The notes under the pieces were generated by a model. It made no database searches and had not been told where the DNA came from. It saw nothing but the letters and a program-made list of their open reading frames with translations. A program made the translations under genes and the position numbers. From positions 5,187,790-5,211,626 of the forward strand of contig NC_049997.1 of the NCBI RefSeq assembly GCF_000003815.2: a DNA stretch of 23,837 bases, read 5' to 3'. Positions 9,801 through 22,900 of the stretch are shown here, one piece after another. Origin of the DNA: Branchiostoma floridae. Taxonomy: Eukaryota > Chordata > Leptocardii > Amphioxiformes > Branchiostomatidae. Within the stretch, counting starts at the first letter, position 1; every line of letters begins with the position of its first letter.

Positions 9801-12800
9801 TTGAATACTAAGTATTCTTTTATTCTAACGTTTTATTGAAGTCAATTTCTCTCAGAAATCGGTCTCACTAAATACCGAAAACAACCGAAAACTTCCAAAA
9901 ACAACTTAAAACCTACCCAAAAAAACTCGAGAGACACCGAAAACAAATCGAAACCGCCTAAAACATGTCAAAACAAGCATGAACAACCGATCGGAACTCG
10001 AAAACAGCCGAAAACAACTCGTTAACAACTTCTTTCTATTTTATTTTTATCTACTGGTCACTATTCCTTGAATTATCTATACTTATTATATTAATATGTC
10101 AATAAGGCCCTGAATTTACATTTAACAGTAAAAATACAAAGTAAAAAATAAAATAAGTCAGAATTTATACATCCCACCCTTTGCCTCCCTGAGTTGAGTG
10201 AGGCGTGGTGGACCGACTTTAAATGCTTCAGTATAAAGTGGAAACTGTCGGTCCAGATACTTCATCTTCCACCCATTGTACCAGAACGACGGGTACAAAA
10301 CAGGCAGGAGGATCTCCTCAGTCCATGTCCAGAACTCGTCAGCAGTGGTGATCTAAGGAGAACCCAAATGCATCTTTAACATTTAAAAATCAACAACTAA
10401 ATGTGAGGATGCATGTTGCACCTTTGAGGGTTTGCCATGAGCTTTGAGGGATATAGAGGACTAANNNNNNNNNNNNNNNNNNNNNNNNNNNNNNNNNNNN
10501 NNNNNNNNNNNNNNNNNNNNNNNNNNNNNNNNNNNNNNNNNNNNNNNNNNNNNNNNNNNNNNNNNNNNNNNNNNNNNNNNNNNNNNNNTCATGACAGAAC
10601 ATATAATGCCGACGAGTGGACTATAAGAGACTTAAAATCTTACAAAATGCTATAGCTTATGCAGTTCTCGTTATTACATCTGTATAATAAGAATAAGAAT
10701 ATAAAGAAAGTAAGAAATCGAAACAATACTCTTGATACCAATATGTTGTTGATGTTTCAGAAGTTTGCCTACCGAATCGAAATCTTCTAGTAGGGTGGTT
10801 CTCAATGTCTGCAAGGCCTGGAAAGCAGACGGGTCTTTGTCATGGTGGCTGATGAAGAACAGAACCACAACAAACAAGAAAAGAAGGAAATATTCCTTCA
10901 GCACGTGGAAGGACTTCCTCCGTTGTTCATTCTTGATTTTCATTTTTCCCGTAGAAGCAGCTACAGGTAGGCACACCTTTTGTGGGACTGAAAAGTAACG
11001 CATATATATGTAAATAGATATCAATGAAGAATTATCCAAATCTTACGGCAACACTTTGATACTTCGACCAATGTCTAAAGAACTTTGAAAGCGGTGACTT
11101 TGGAACGGATATTCATGTTTGGTTTGAGAACTTTCCAATACGTTTCAGCTTTTGGGTGAAAGCTATACTTCATACTAACTTCAGTAATAAATGTTAAACT
11201 GCAACAAATTTCTCATTATTATTTACTCCAGTGCATATAAAAACACGACTACAATAAACAAGTATATGAGGTGTCTAAACAGTACTATGTTTTACCTCTC
11301 TTGCGCCAAAGGTGCCCTTGTAGTTCTTTCTTATTGATATTGTATATCATTTGTTTGCTGGAGGTTCTCTTGTTACAAATCAATGCAAACAGAGTCGCCA
11401 GCACCAGTATCTGTGGGCACATAATCATCAAGACATCATTAGGATTTTAGTGTCTGCAAGGTACAAAACATTAACAGCTAGTGTATGTCTGAGCGACAGA
11501 AATTTGAAAAAAGGTTGCATAACAGCTGCCATATTCTACACAAACATCTATGAAAGGGGTGTTAGTGTCACAAAAGTCAAAACAGACCTGCAAGTGGATG
11601 TCATTTGGAGTCAGATGTGCAAATATTAGTTTGACAAGTCGTTCAGAACAATATAACCAGCTGTGTGCCTGCGAAGCTGATTCGTTACGCCGAAAGACGG
11701 TTATACCGGTAATATAGGTATACAAGTATACACAAAACATAAACAAAGTTTACCTGGCCTGTTTCTGCGACAAGACTTGACAAACCGAATGATAAGAAGA
11801 AAGTTTTGAGCCAGGCTTTGCTCTTCTGTTCATCCCAGTCAAGACTGTACATTATGACAAAGAACGACGACACGATGGAAACCGTCACCACTATCAACCA
11901 CGCCACATGCTTACTCCAACGGTACACACGATCCTTCAAAAACCCTGAGAAAATAAGGAAATGAATCGAAAGTGAAATATATCTTGTTAACACTTCGATG
12001 TAGGTTAGACATCCAGGTAATAAGATACGCCAAAAAGTACTCAAGCAACTGGATATGGTTTTGGAAACGGTCAGACGTTTCCACTGCTATCCAGCAGCTT
12101 TCGTTAGTGACACTACTGGATGGCAGTTGAAACGTCTGACCGTTTCTAAAACCATAGCCAGTTGCTTAAATAACTACTTTTTGGCGTATCTTGTTAACAA
12201 TTTCCATCAAAATTGTACGTTTTGAGTACCATTTTAAAGGCAGTTACAATAAGGATGTAAGAGCAAATACTAGACTTCTTCTTTACGTATCATCACTACA
12301 CTATCCTTACAACATACTAAGGTAAACACCGGACAGTTANNNNNNNNNNNNNNNNNNNNNNNNNNNNNNNNNNNNNNNNNNNNNNNNNNNNNNNNNNNNN
12401 NNNNNNNNNNNNNNNNNNNNNNNNNNNNNNNNNNNNNNNCGCCACATGCTTACTCCACGGTACACACGATCCTTCAAAACCCTGAGAAAATAAGGAAATG
12501 AATCGAAAGTGAAATATATCTTGTTAACACTTCGATGTAGGTTAGACATCCAGGTAATAAGATACGCCAAAAAGTACTCAAGCAACTGGATATGGTTTTG
12601 GAAACGGTCAGACGTTTCCACTGCTATCCAGCAGCTTTCGTTAGTGACACTACTGGATGGCAGTTGAAACGTCTGACCGTTTCTAAAACCATAGCCAGTT
12701 GCTTAAATAACTACTTTTTGGCGTATCTTGTTAACAATTTCCATCAAAATTGTACGTTTTGAGTACCATTTTAAAGGCAGTTACAATAAGGATGTAAGAG

Positions 12801-15800
12801 CAAATACTAGACTTCTTCTTTACGTATCATCACTACACTATCCTTACAACATACTAAGGTAAAACACCGGACAGTTGGTGTGTAGACATTAGCAATACGA
12901 AAATAGAACACGTTCTCTTCTCTATGTTGTTTCATTTCTTTACATATCAGATTGATAAGGTATACCATGTTTGGAGGTAAGTGTGATTCCTGGAACCACG
13001 GTCGATGATGTTGACCTCTCCATACGAAACAGTTTAGCCGGTACCAAGGCAACAGGCGCCACGATAATAGCAGTCATGAGGCTGTTATACAGTTCCTTGT
13101 TTATAAAAGACACAACTTTCGTGAGACAAAGACACAAATTATTGATATACAAATATAACTTTGAAGTGAGGAATTATTGTTACAAATTTAAAATGCAGTG
13201 CGAGTCATTGAGGTCCTCGTGCTCAAACTTTCCTTACTGTGTTCCCAACGTGGCATGTGTGTATAATAGAACTTTATCCCATGGCTATTTCAGTACAAGT
13301 ATATCTTATGGCCTGGATGACATCATCTACAGACTCTAAAGTTAATGGTAGAGGGTGCCAAAAGAAGATATCTAGATTTTCGAAACAGATACCATAAAAG
13401 TTGTAAGAAGATATAAAGAGACAAAACATGGTATCACAGCCAACAAGTTTTTCTTTTTTACTTATGTATTTAAGAGGTCACAAGTGACACTTGTGTGGTA
13501 GACTGATATCATTCACCATGGTGACAAATACAGCCATGGTAATAACACCGTTGCCACCTTTACTTTAAAACTAGTTTCACTTCTAAATTTACTGTATATG
13601 GGGATGCCTTTTACCTTTTATCTGTCTGTTCGTTGCAAGTCGCACAGCCAAAATAAGTTACTAACTGTCCTTGTCTGTCACAAAGCAAATGAATAAAGAA
13701 AAATAATCGCCGTCCTACTTGTAGCGTGATCTGCATGAACCCGACATCATACACAGTGTTTCTGGTCGGAAAACCCTCCTCAGTTCTGTACCACATGGCA
13801 GTGGATAGCATGATGCTGTTGAAGACTGCCCAACAACAGGACAGGCGTTCTGACTTGGTGAAAGCCGATCCTTGATATGATAGATTAATAAAACATGTTG
13901 ATATTTCAATACATTTATACTTATGTTTTTAGTTCCTTTCTTCATACACGAGACAGGATGGTAGGTCTCTGTAGGACCCTTGATCTTTCTGCAATTTACA
14001 TAGTATTATGATAAAAAGGCCATAGTCCATAATTTAAGTTCATCTTATCACATGTGTTATGTAAAGATGCCGAAAGAGTATTTTTATTGGTTTGGGTTAT
14101 TTATCACCTAAATTTGGTATTTGTTTTTAGCAAATAGCAATAAAGCAAAGCACATCACATTGAGAAGTTAATCTAGGGCAGCAACACAGAAGTGTTTGAC
14201 TGATCTGATGATCAAGCAAGAAGCTCATCGGGGGAGGGGGTTAAATTGGCCAAACATTCCGTCATAACAGGGGTTAGGTGACGGCAAGAATAGAAAACAT
14301 ACTGTAAATGCAGAAATGTTCGCGGTGGATTAATGTTCGCGGTTTTCGCGGTGAGCACTTCACCGCGAACTTAAATCCACCGCGAACATTTTTCTGCTAT
14401 GATATTAGACTGCAGACTACGGTGTTACCGCGAACTTAAATCCACCGCGAAAAGTCCCTTTCCCGCTTCCGCGAAATTAAATCCCCGCGAACTTAAATGC
14501 ATTTACATTAATCGACTGATCAAAGTGTATTACCTTTAGGCGACACAATAGTGGATATCCCAAAGTGTTGATCGTAGAAGATAGCGTCTGTGTTCTCTCG
14601 GAACAGGCTACTGAAGCTTCCCAATTGTTCCTCGGTCGCCACAGGTAGAACTTTCTGAACTTGAAAATCACCTCGGACGTCCGACAGCCAGTCATAACAA
14701 ATAAACTGATAACTGAAAATATATATATATAAAATATGCAAAAATCGATTCCTTGGTCAAGACTTAAGTAAAGTGCCATGTTTGATTACAAATTTGCACT
14801 AACTGAGAAAACAGGCCGGCTGTTAAGATGCATTTATTTTGGTAAATGGTGAACACCCCCAGTGATTCCGCGACATGATTGACGAATTGCACAGTAAAAG
14901 GAGGCGTTCTGAGTGTCCTTATCGTTTGCACAATAATCTGCTACAATAAGTCACTCTACAAAAGAAAAAAAAATGATGTATTATTTCTGACGATAAGATA
15001 CGTTTTGCCAACTTGACAACAATAAGTTAAAGGAAATAACATATAACATTATGCCAGTACAATGGTAGAGTGGGTAGCCTGTCCGTCTTGCATTTGGTAG
15101 GTCGTGAGTTCGATCCCCGGTCGAGTCATGCCAAAGACACTAAAATCGTACATGCTGATTTTTCTGCTTAGCACTCAGCACTAATGAGAAAGAGTATAGG
15201 AGTTAAACACACATCACTACCAGCGGACCAGCCTCCTGCTGTAGTGGCTTGCACAAATGTGTGGCCCAAGGGCTACAGAAATGGAAATAGGCGCCACCCC
15301 TAAGCATCTTTTACATATAAACTGGCGACTTTATAACATTAGTATTTAGTCACATGGAACTATGTTATTTGTTCGTTCTTACACTTTCTCTGTTTGTAGA
15401 TCCTTTATTATAATGTCCTTGAGAAACCACGAAGCATCATCCCCGCCCCCTGCATTGTCGTGCCAGATATGCAGCAGTTCCAAATCTCCAAGTGACGTCT
15501 TCAACGGCATGATGACTTCATGAGTACCACCTCGTAGCAATGTCTGTAAAAATAAGAAAATGATCATTTTTACCTTATTCAAAAGGGACACATTCAAAGT
15601 AAGCTTTATAATTAGGCTATTACAATTTCATTTGAATTGCATTTTTGGAGTTTTTTTCTTTATTCTTGTGGAATCAGCTAAGGCCTACGTCACATTTCCA
15701 AACAGGGCCGGCTGGGAAGCTTTTTGTAGCAAAAAATGAATAAAAAAAATTAAATAAAAGACACCAAAGTGCACACAAATAATTCAAACGACTATTCTCA

Positions 15801-16924
15801 TTGCCTCTTGTGTAGTTTGGTGTATTTTATACCATACGTTTTCGTTTCGAATACTACCCGATCGGGCACCGGTTTGGTCAACAGACAAACATGACATAAT
15901 TGCTTAGACGTACTTCTCCTCCAGGGTTTATTATCTTTGCTGCGGTTTTACTCTCTGATCCGAACACTTTGAACCCGATTCTTGCCGAGGTACCAGCTGC
16001 AAACATGGATCCTGTGGTAACGGTGATCTGGTAAAGATATGATGCCGGCATCCTATCCGCAGGAATGACAGACAGCAGTGGTAAGTACTTTTTCTCTCCG
16101 TGATCTCCTGATAGCCCTCCAACAATTTCCTGATGAAATAAAAACATATTATTAAGATACCCGTGTGTGAAAGAGCATGCAAACAATGTGCGTCAAACGT
16201 GATGGAAGACGGAACACATTTTATGTTAGACTGCTCTTTCTACGATCACGAAAGAAAAGAGCTGTTTGAAAAGGTCACTAAATTCCACCCAAACTTCCTC
16301 ACATTCACTGACAAAAAGAAAATAGTTCTCCTTCTAACATCACAAAACCCACACATAACAGAAAAGGTGGGATCTTTCGTCTTCCATTGTCTTCGAAAAA
16401 GGAGTCGAACCCAATAACCCAGGATCTAGAAATAACTTTTACTAGCTTTAGACTAGAGTAGACACTTGTGATATTGTTTTGAATCTCTCATGTTAGCTAC
16501 AATTAGCCCACGGAAAGAATTTGCAATGAAATTTACAATTATTAGAAAGGTAAAACATGAGAATAAAGCTCTTGCCAAAATGTGACGAAGCTGGTGACAA
16601 CTAAGCTTGAATGTACTCACTCGAAAACGCTGAAGGTCTACGTTGAGTATTATTATTAATATAAAGTACAGAGCCCACTCGATGATAACCGTGTAGAAAA
16701 CAAGGTTCCTGCTCCTGAGGATGTCGGAATCTTGAAACCTGTCGTCAAAATCAATCGTGTTCGGCAGAAGCTGCAAGGAGCCAGCAATAACAGCCTTTGG
16801 CTCAGCAAAACTGCAGTTGCATCTGATGGAGCTGTCAGATAGGTCTACTCGGACCTAGTTTAGAAAAAAAGTAAGAAACTAGTCAGATTTTGTTATGAAG
16901 CTTAAGTTTGTCTTTCTCTCCATT

Positions 16925-16957
<33 letters not shown>

Positions 16958-19900
16958 ATTTCTATCTTGCGATTCTCTCTATCGACATTTAGTAACCGAT
17001 CCATCTACCTCTCTCTATCTCTACCTAAACTTTGCCTGCAAATTCTATTATTTAAATAAAGTGATATAGGACAAGTACAAAACGAGTACATTTCCACAAA
17101 AGGCAACAATGCACATTTCCACTAATAATGATGATATGTCATAGTAGTCTCACCCCACAGTCTATGTCTTGCCATTTCTCAGATGTAGGGTCCCAACCAC
17201 TACAGCTCACTGCTGATGCCTGAAGTGCAAACTCTTCGGGCAAGAGCATGTTAGATTCTGCAAAAAATTCGGAGATACATAATATTACTGACGTGTAGTA
17301 ATTCGTAGCACTGAATTACCGGTCCGACAAACAACAGAAACATGTTTATGGTGTTTACCACATGACAGTGCATTCACATTTGCTGAAACATAACTAGGTA
17401 TCTTGGAAGAACATGACCTTGTACAATCACGATTGGTATACATATTCTTGCTAATATCATATCTATATGTTACGCCAAAAAGTAGTCACTCAAGCAACTG
17501 GATATGGTTTTGGAAGCGGTTAGACGTTTCAACTGCTATCCTGCAGTTTTCGTCAGTGACAGTGAAGAGATCTTGTTGGAGAGGGTTTATATATCCTAGC
17601 TGTGAATTGAAAGGTAAAGGAGATTTACTTGAAGAACCCTCCCCAACTAGATCTCCTCAGTGTCAATGACGAAAGCTGCGGGATAGCAGTTGAAACGTCT
17701 GACCGTTTCCAAAACCATATCCAATTGCTTGAGTGACTACTTTTTGGCGTATCTTATTACCTGGATGTCTAACCTACATCGACGTATCTATATGTTACCT
17801 TCTTTCTGTATGCCGACGTACAGTTTCCCTCTCCGTATCTGAATACTTGGGCTAAACGTTCTCCAGCTGTATGTGTCTCGATGCCAAGCGAGAGCGACGT
17901 CTTCCTCCTTCACTATCTTTATGTCGTCATACAGCTCCTTTGTTGGTGCTTTGCCATAGCGAAAATAAAACCGGAACGTTGCAGCGTGATCCCACCAGGA
18001 CATATTCATCACAACAGCAACGTTTGTAGCCGGTACGTCAAAGACTTTGTAAACCATTGTCGCGCTGCTGTTTTGTCCATCAGCTGCATCATCCTCTTTC
18101 AACTGTGTCCCGACAAAATCACGATTCTGGACGTCATGACGTTTTGGAAATTCAATTATAGGTACAGGAGAGAGAGGACTAGAGAGGTCTAAATGCAAAG
18201 AGCAGTTGTCAAAGCGTTGAGGTCCAGGAGAAAACATAGTCACAGGCGTGGTGACGCTTTCCTGGAGGGTAGATGTGTTCCAGGAAAGCAGGTTCTTCTC
18301 TGTCACTACCATCTACAACAGAAAATTGGGCATTAGCAATTCTACAGTAGATTTGCATGGCTATGCCTAGTTAATCAGTTTCAAGCAACCAAAGACGACA
18401 GCATTATTTAGTTTTTAAGCCAAAGCTATATTTCATATATCGATAATTAAGCATAATGCAAGTGCAAGATAAAAGTGTTATTTTAGCTTTTAGATATCAA
18501 TTTGTTTTTTGTTTATACTTTTACTTCCGCAAAGACATTTTTTATTTTATTAACAGCGTTGGAAGTGATTGAATTATAAGTATCATAAAATGATATGGTA
18601 TTGCGGAACAATTAATTGATGCCATATAATTGCTATGTGTCACTTACCTTAGCATCTATACCAGCATCTATAATGCAATTTGTAAGAGAAGCTGACATGT
18701 TGAATTGACCCGCTTGGAGCGCCACTGTACCATTCGTGAAGGACCTCACAACAGTTACGATGGTGTCTTTGGTTCCAAATGTTTTCGAGAAGTTCTCAGT
18801 GTTAGGCAACATTGCTAGTAGAGTGTTTGCCGCCCGGTCAATGGTTTCCATCAAGGATAATCCAGCGGTACGAAGCTGTGTGTTGAAGACAAACGCACAC
18901 ATGTTAGAAGAAATTGTAGTCACAATGCTTGAACTGTAATCTCTAAGGGAATCTATTTTCAGTCGCATTGCATATGATATTTCAATATGTAATACAAGAT
19001 TGAATGGTCCCAGCTTACATGACATTTTGCTATGTGTCCAAGTCGTATTATTCAAAACACATAAGACGTACAGGTCAGAACAGTGACAATAACAACATTT
19101 CCGGGTCGCTTAATGCAGCTTTTTTGTGAATCTAAGAAGGATAAAAAAGGCCAAATATAAATATAGGTGTCAACAAGTTTACAATTAGTCATATCTGTTA
19201 TTATTAACCTGGTAAGCGTACAAAAGTATGTACTTTCATATGTCAAAAATATATCTGCTGTCAAGAAATCATATGCAAAGGATCCGATTTTCATGCAGCT
19301 TTGACCAACGATGTATAGCTAGCTGAACTAAATTACAGTTCAGCCGTTACTAACAAAAACATACGATGTCATGTAACGCTCTTGGGATGACACTGAACTA
19401 ACTTTAGGTTTAAAACCAACCTGCTGTTCAGACTTCCATTGTTGGTCCTTAATTTTCTTTAGTTGTTGCTTTGGAGAATCGTCCACAGAGTTCAAATTGA
19501 TGCCTTCCATCTCAAATAGAGGGGACGTTGTGTCAAGAAGAGTCGAACCTCCCGCGGGCAGTCTTTGAGCAAGACTAGATACAGTGTGGGCTATGGCTGA
19601 AACAGGACCAATGATTTATGATAAAAAATATAGTACAAAGATGAAGATTCATCGATTTATTTGTAAAATGACAACGACTAAACGGGGCGAAAAGGTATCG
19701 TTATGATCTTTGACATCTGATTGCGTCGTGTTTGGGCATAATTTTGGTGGATCTAAAATGCCCTCCAAATCATGCTGGTACCTAATAGTTAGTAGCCTCA
19801 TGCTTATTCATACTTTAGAACATGAATAAGTTGTCGACTATATGCGCTATACAAATACACCACGACAAGTAATGTACGCCTTTAGATAATAACATTCAAT

Positions 19901-22900
19901 GTGTAATATATCTGAATACGGTATGTTTGGTGGGAGTCATATTACAAGTAATTTATGATAAGTAGGTATTCTATTTACATATGCTACACGTACCGTTAAC
20001 CGTTGTCTCCATTGTTGTTACAGAACCGCCTTGAGACGACCTTATAAGTTCCGATGATTTTTTCAGTAGATTTATCCCAACCTCCTGTTTGGCAAGTAAA
20101 CAAACATTGGGATCATTAGTAAAGCGAATGTATATCACTTTATGCACATATGACTGGTTGTCACTGCTTTATCATTTTTAAATGTTAAATAATACAAAAT
20201 TATTTTTTTAAATAAAATAAAATAAATGAAATAAAATAAAATAAAATAAATGAAATAAAATAAAATAAAATAAAACCTAAAAGTGCAGCCAGTTCAAGAC
20301 CCACCTCTTTACATATTTTTATATATCCAACTTCCAATCTGTTACTCAAAGTCTTGTACTAATAAAACTATATAATATGTCATGGGTAAATTAGATAAAA
20401 TTAAACTATTGTCTTATTAATACTAAATCACAACTACAATAGCTTAATGACTTTAACATACGTTTAGTGACGTTTACATAATTTAAATTGGTGTAGAGAA
20501 ATAAAGGCTTTTGCTAAGTGCTTTATAAATGAATACTTGTCATTTGATGTGCTACTGCTTTATTTTAATAGTATGTAAATGTTTCACTGTGTAATGTATG
20601 ATTTTTGATGTTACCCAAAATCGACATTGCTGCCTGGGATACAACCGAAATGTTTACCATTTAATGTTGTGTGTATCAGGAGCATCTTTTTTAATGTGCC
20701 TTTTTTTACACAATCCTACCAATCTACTATCAAGGGGTTCACCTTTCCTGTCACATCATACAAACAGCAGAATCAGTATAGTATTATGCACAGTTAACCC
20801 AGACACATGTTGTGCATACCAAACACTTTGCAACCATCTAGTAACCCAAATTATTTGTAAATAGCTGTGAATTGTTTGTTTTGATATTGTTATTTCATTT
20901 GTCCTTGTCAGTTATCTTTTTTTTGAGAGGTGATGTTAAGATTAGCATACTGCTAGAGTGCAACACCTCTGTGTCCTGTATTGTATTGTGCTGTGTTGAT
21001 GAATAAAAACATCCTACCAGTTCTGGAGACAGCCCGGATGAGGACGATGGTAATGTGCCGAGTTGAAGTATGTTGTCAATCGCTATAACAATTTCAATCA
21101 CTTTTTCTAAGGACGGTCCTTCGTCACCGGTTCCATTAATTAGATCATTTAGACGTTCAAGCTGTACAGAAAGAGAACAAAAGTCTATAATATTTTTTAT
21201 CTATTTTGTTCCAGAAAATACTGAAAGTTGGTTTGGTACGACACCACATCCTTATATCGCTGTTACTGCACTTTTGGTCCTATAATACAATAATATTGTT
21301 GTAGCGTAAAAAAAACAATATAATGTTCTTTAATTTGTTCATTTTCTTTTATATTTAGAAGCATGTAGTGAAAATGTAATGATTTTACCTGTTGGAGAGG
21401 AGACACCATGGTGGCAGGTGTAGAAAAACCCTCGTTGTCATTGCCTTGAACTGGAAAGTGGATAAAATTATGACATCCTAATCCATACACGCTCTCTTTC
21501 TTATCAAAACATATTATATACGTTGTCTCGAACGAACACATCTTTTATACTCTGCATCAATTACATATACATAATATATCTTGGCGATAATCATCGTAAA
21601 CCTACATGCATAATGAAAATACTGTATATGTTTACCTCCCTGCCGTGTCGTTGGAGTTGTAAGTAAGGTGAACTTCATTCTGTCACTTCCTTCTGCAACC
21701 GTGTCTGTAACGACAACATGTACTATTTTAATTTCTAAATTGTAAACTTGCTTATAATCATTTTGACATAAACAGTCTGTCAGAAAGATTTTGACGTCAA
21801 TACTGACCACATACATAATTTTGGCTGGACCAATATCATAACACTTAGTACGGTATTATCAAATGTTCTCAAAATAATCAATTAGGATCTATCTAGGAAC
21901 CTAATCATCTTGGCCAAAACATGTGATACACCTGTTTTATCGTACATAGACTAGGGATTAGCGACACTGCCTCTGAAACTAGAAGCCGTGAGTTTTATTT
22001 GGGCTGTTGTTGCTCATCCGACATGTACGCTATCAAAAAAGTTTCCAGTCCTTAGAACGATACGTAAAACTGTGGTCCACTGTTAATTGTGATTGTCGAA
22101 AAGAGGTAGGGAATTTCCTCGATATAATGATCCTGTAAATACTGTATAGTGTCTGTCTTTTCTGCCATGACCAGTGAACGGATAGCTTTTCCGTGAGCTT
22201 TTAAAACAGGTTCTAAATCAGTTTTGCTGATAATAACTTCCTGACATTAATTAGCTTGACGAATATTGTGTAATCAAAGAGACCTGGGTTATAGCACACT
22301 ATCGTTTGTCAACATTAATTTTTGTCACCTTCTGTCTTAGCAGTATCTGTTGTTGTCAAAACGTCTTCTAACCGAAAAGTTGATTTCCAGCTGGCATGCG
22401 TTGTCGCCTCTAGCTCTGTATCTGTTAAAATATTAGACAAAATACAATTGATGATCATGGAACATCCAAACAGTAATTTCAACTAACTTTTTTTCCTTGT
22501 ATCGGTTTTTTTATTTGCCTTTGATTTTGATAACATAAAATTCAAATATATACTTTAATGTATGGTTTCGACCCTTTCTTCACAATTTGTAAATAATGAT
22601 TAGGATTCATCATGTGTAGCGTAACGCATCCGTTATGTACACTAACTTGAACGATAGTTTCATTTTGTAGTTCCTCTTAACAGTTCAAAGACTCATATAT
22701 CAACATATGTTTTAATCATCTGCTTTCATGCTGTGAATACGTCGATTTTAGACATACATTTAGGAAATATGCAAAGTTTCATAATCAAATATGCGTCGGT
22801 TTTGAGACTAACAATGTACTAGACAATAATACTATTTCTCCACCTTCTATATAATCAGTAGTGAGATCTTTCATCCAAAACTTTGGCTCTTCTCTATTTA

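Noticed and set aside
10465-10588. Hidden exon inside the 124-N gap
   Set aside because: The flanking exons join in phase and without loss of conserved sequence, so no exon is required.
10674-10772. Extension of PKD1-like exon 20 to a later GTATCA donor
   Set aside because: That donor leaves phase 1, while the next exon has an open frame only in phase 0. The GTAGGC donor at 10772 gives the expected DFDS-ITTADEFW junction.
12337-12621. Second copy of PKD1-like exon 18 next to the N gap
   Set aside because: It lies in the duplicated contig end, has two base losses and would break the frame.
15053-15130. Functional tRNA gene
   Set aside because: A and B boxes are present, but no acceptor-stem pairing or anticodon arm was found; the sequence continues into a SINE body.
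20598-20864. 88-codon plus-strand open frame in a PKD1-like intron
   Set aside because: Cys/His-rich by chance; no similarity, and no splice or promoter context was seen.
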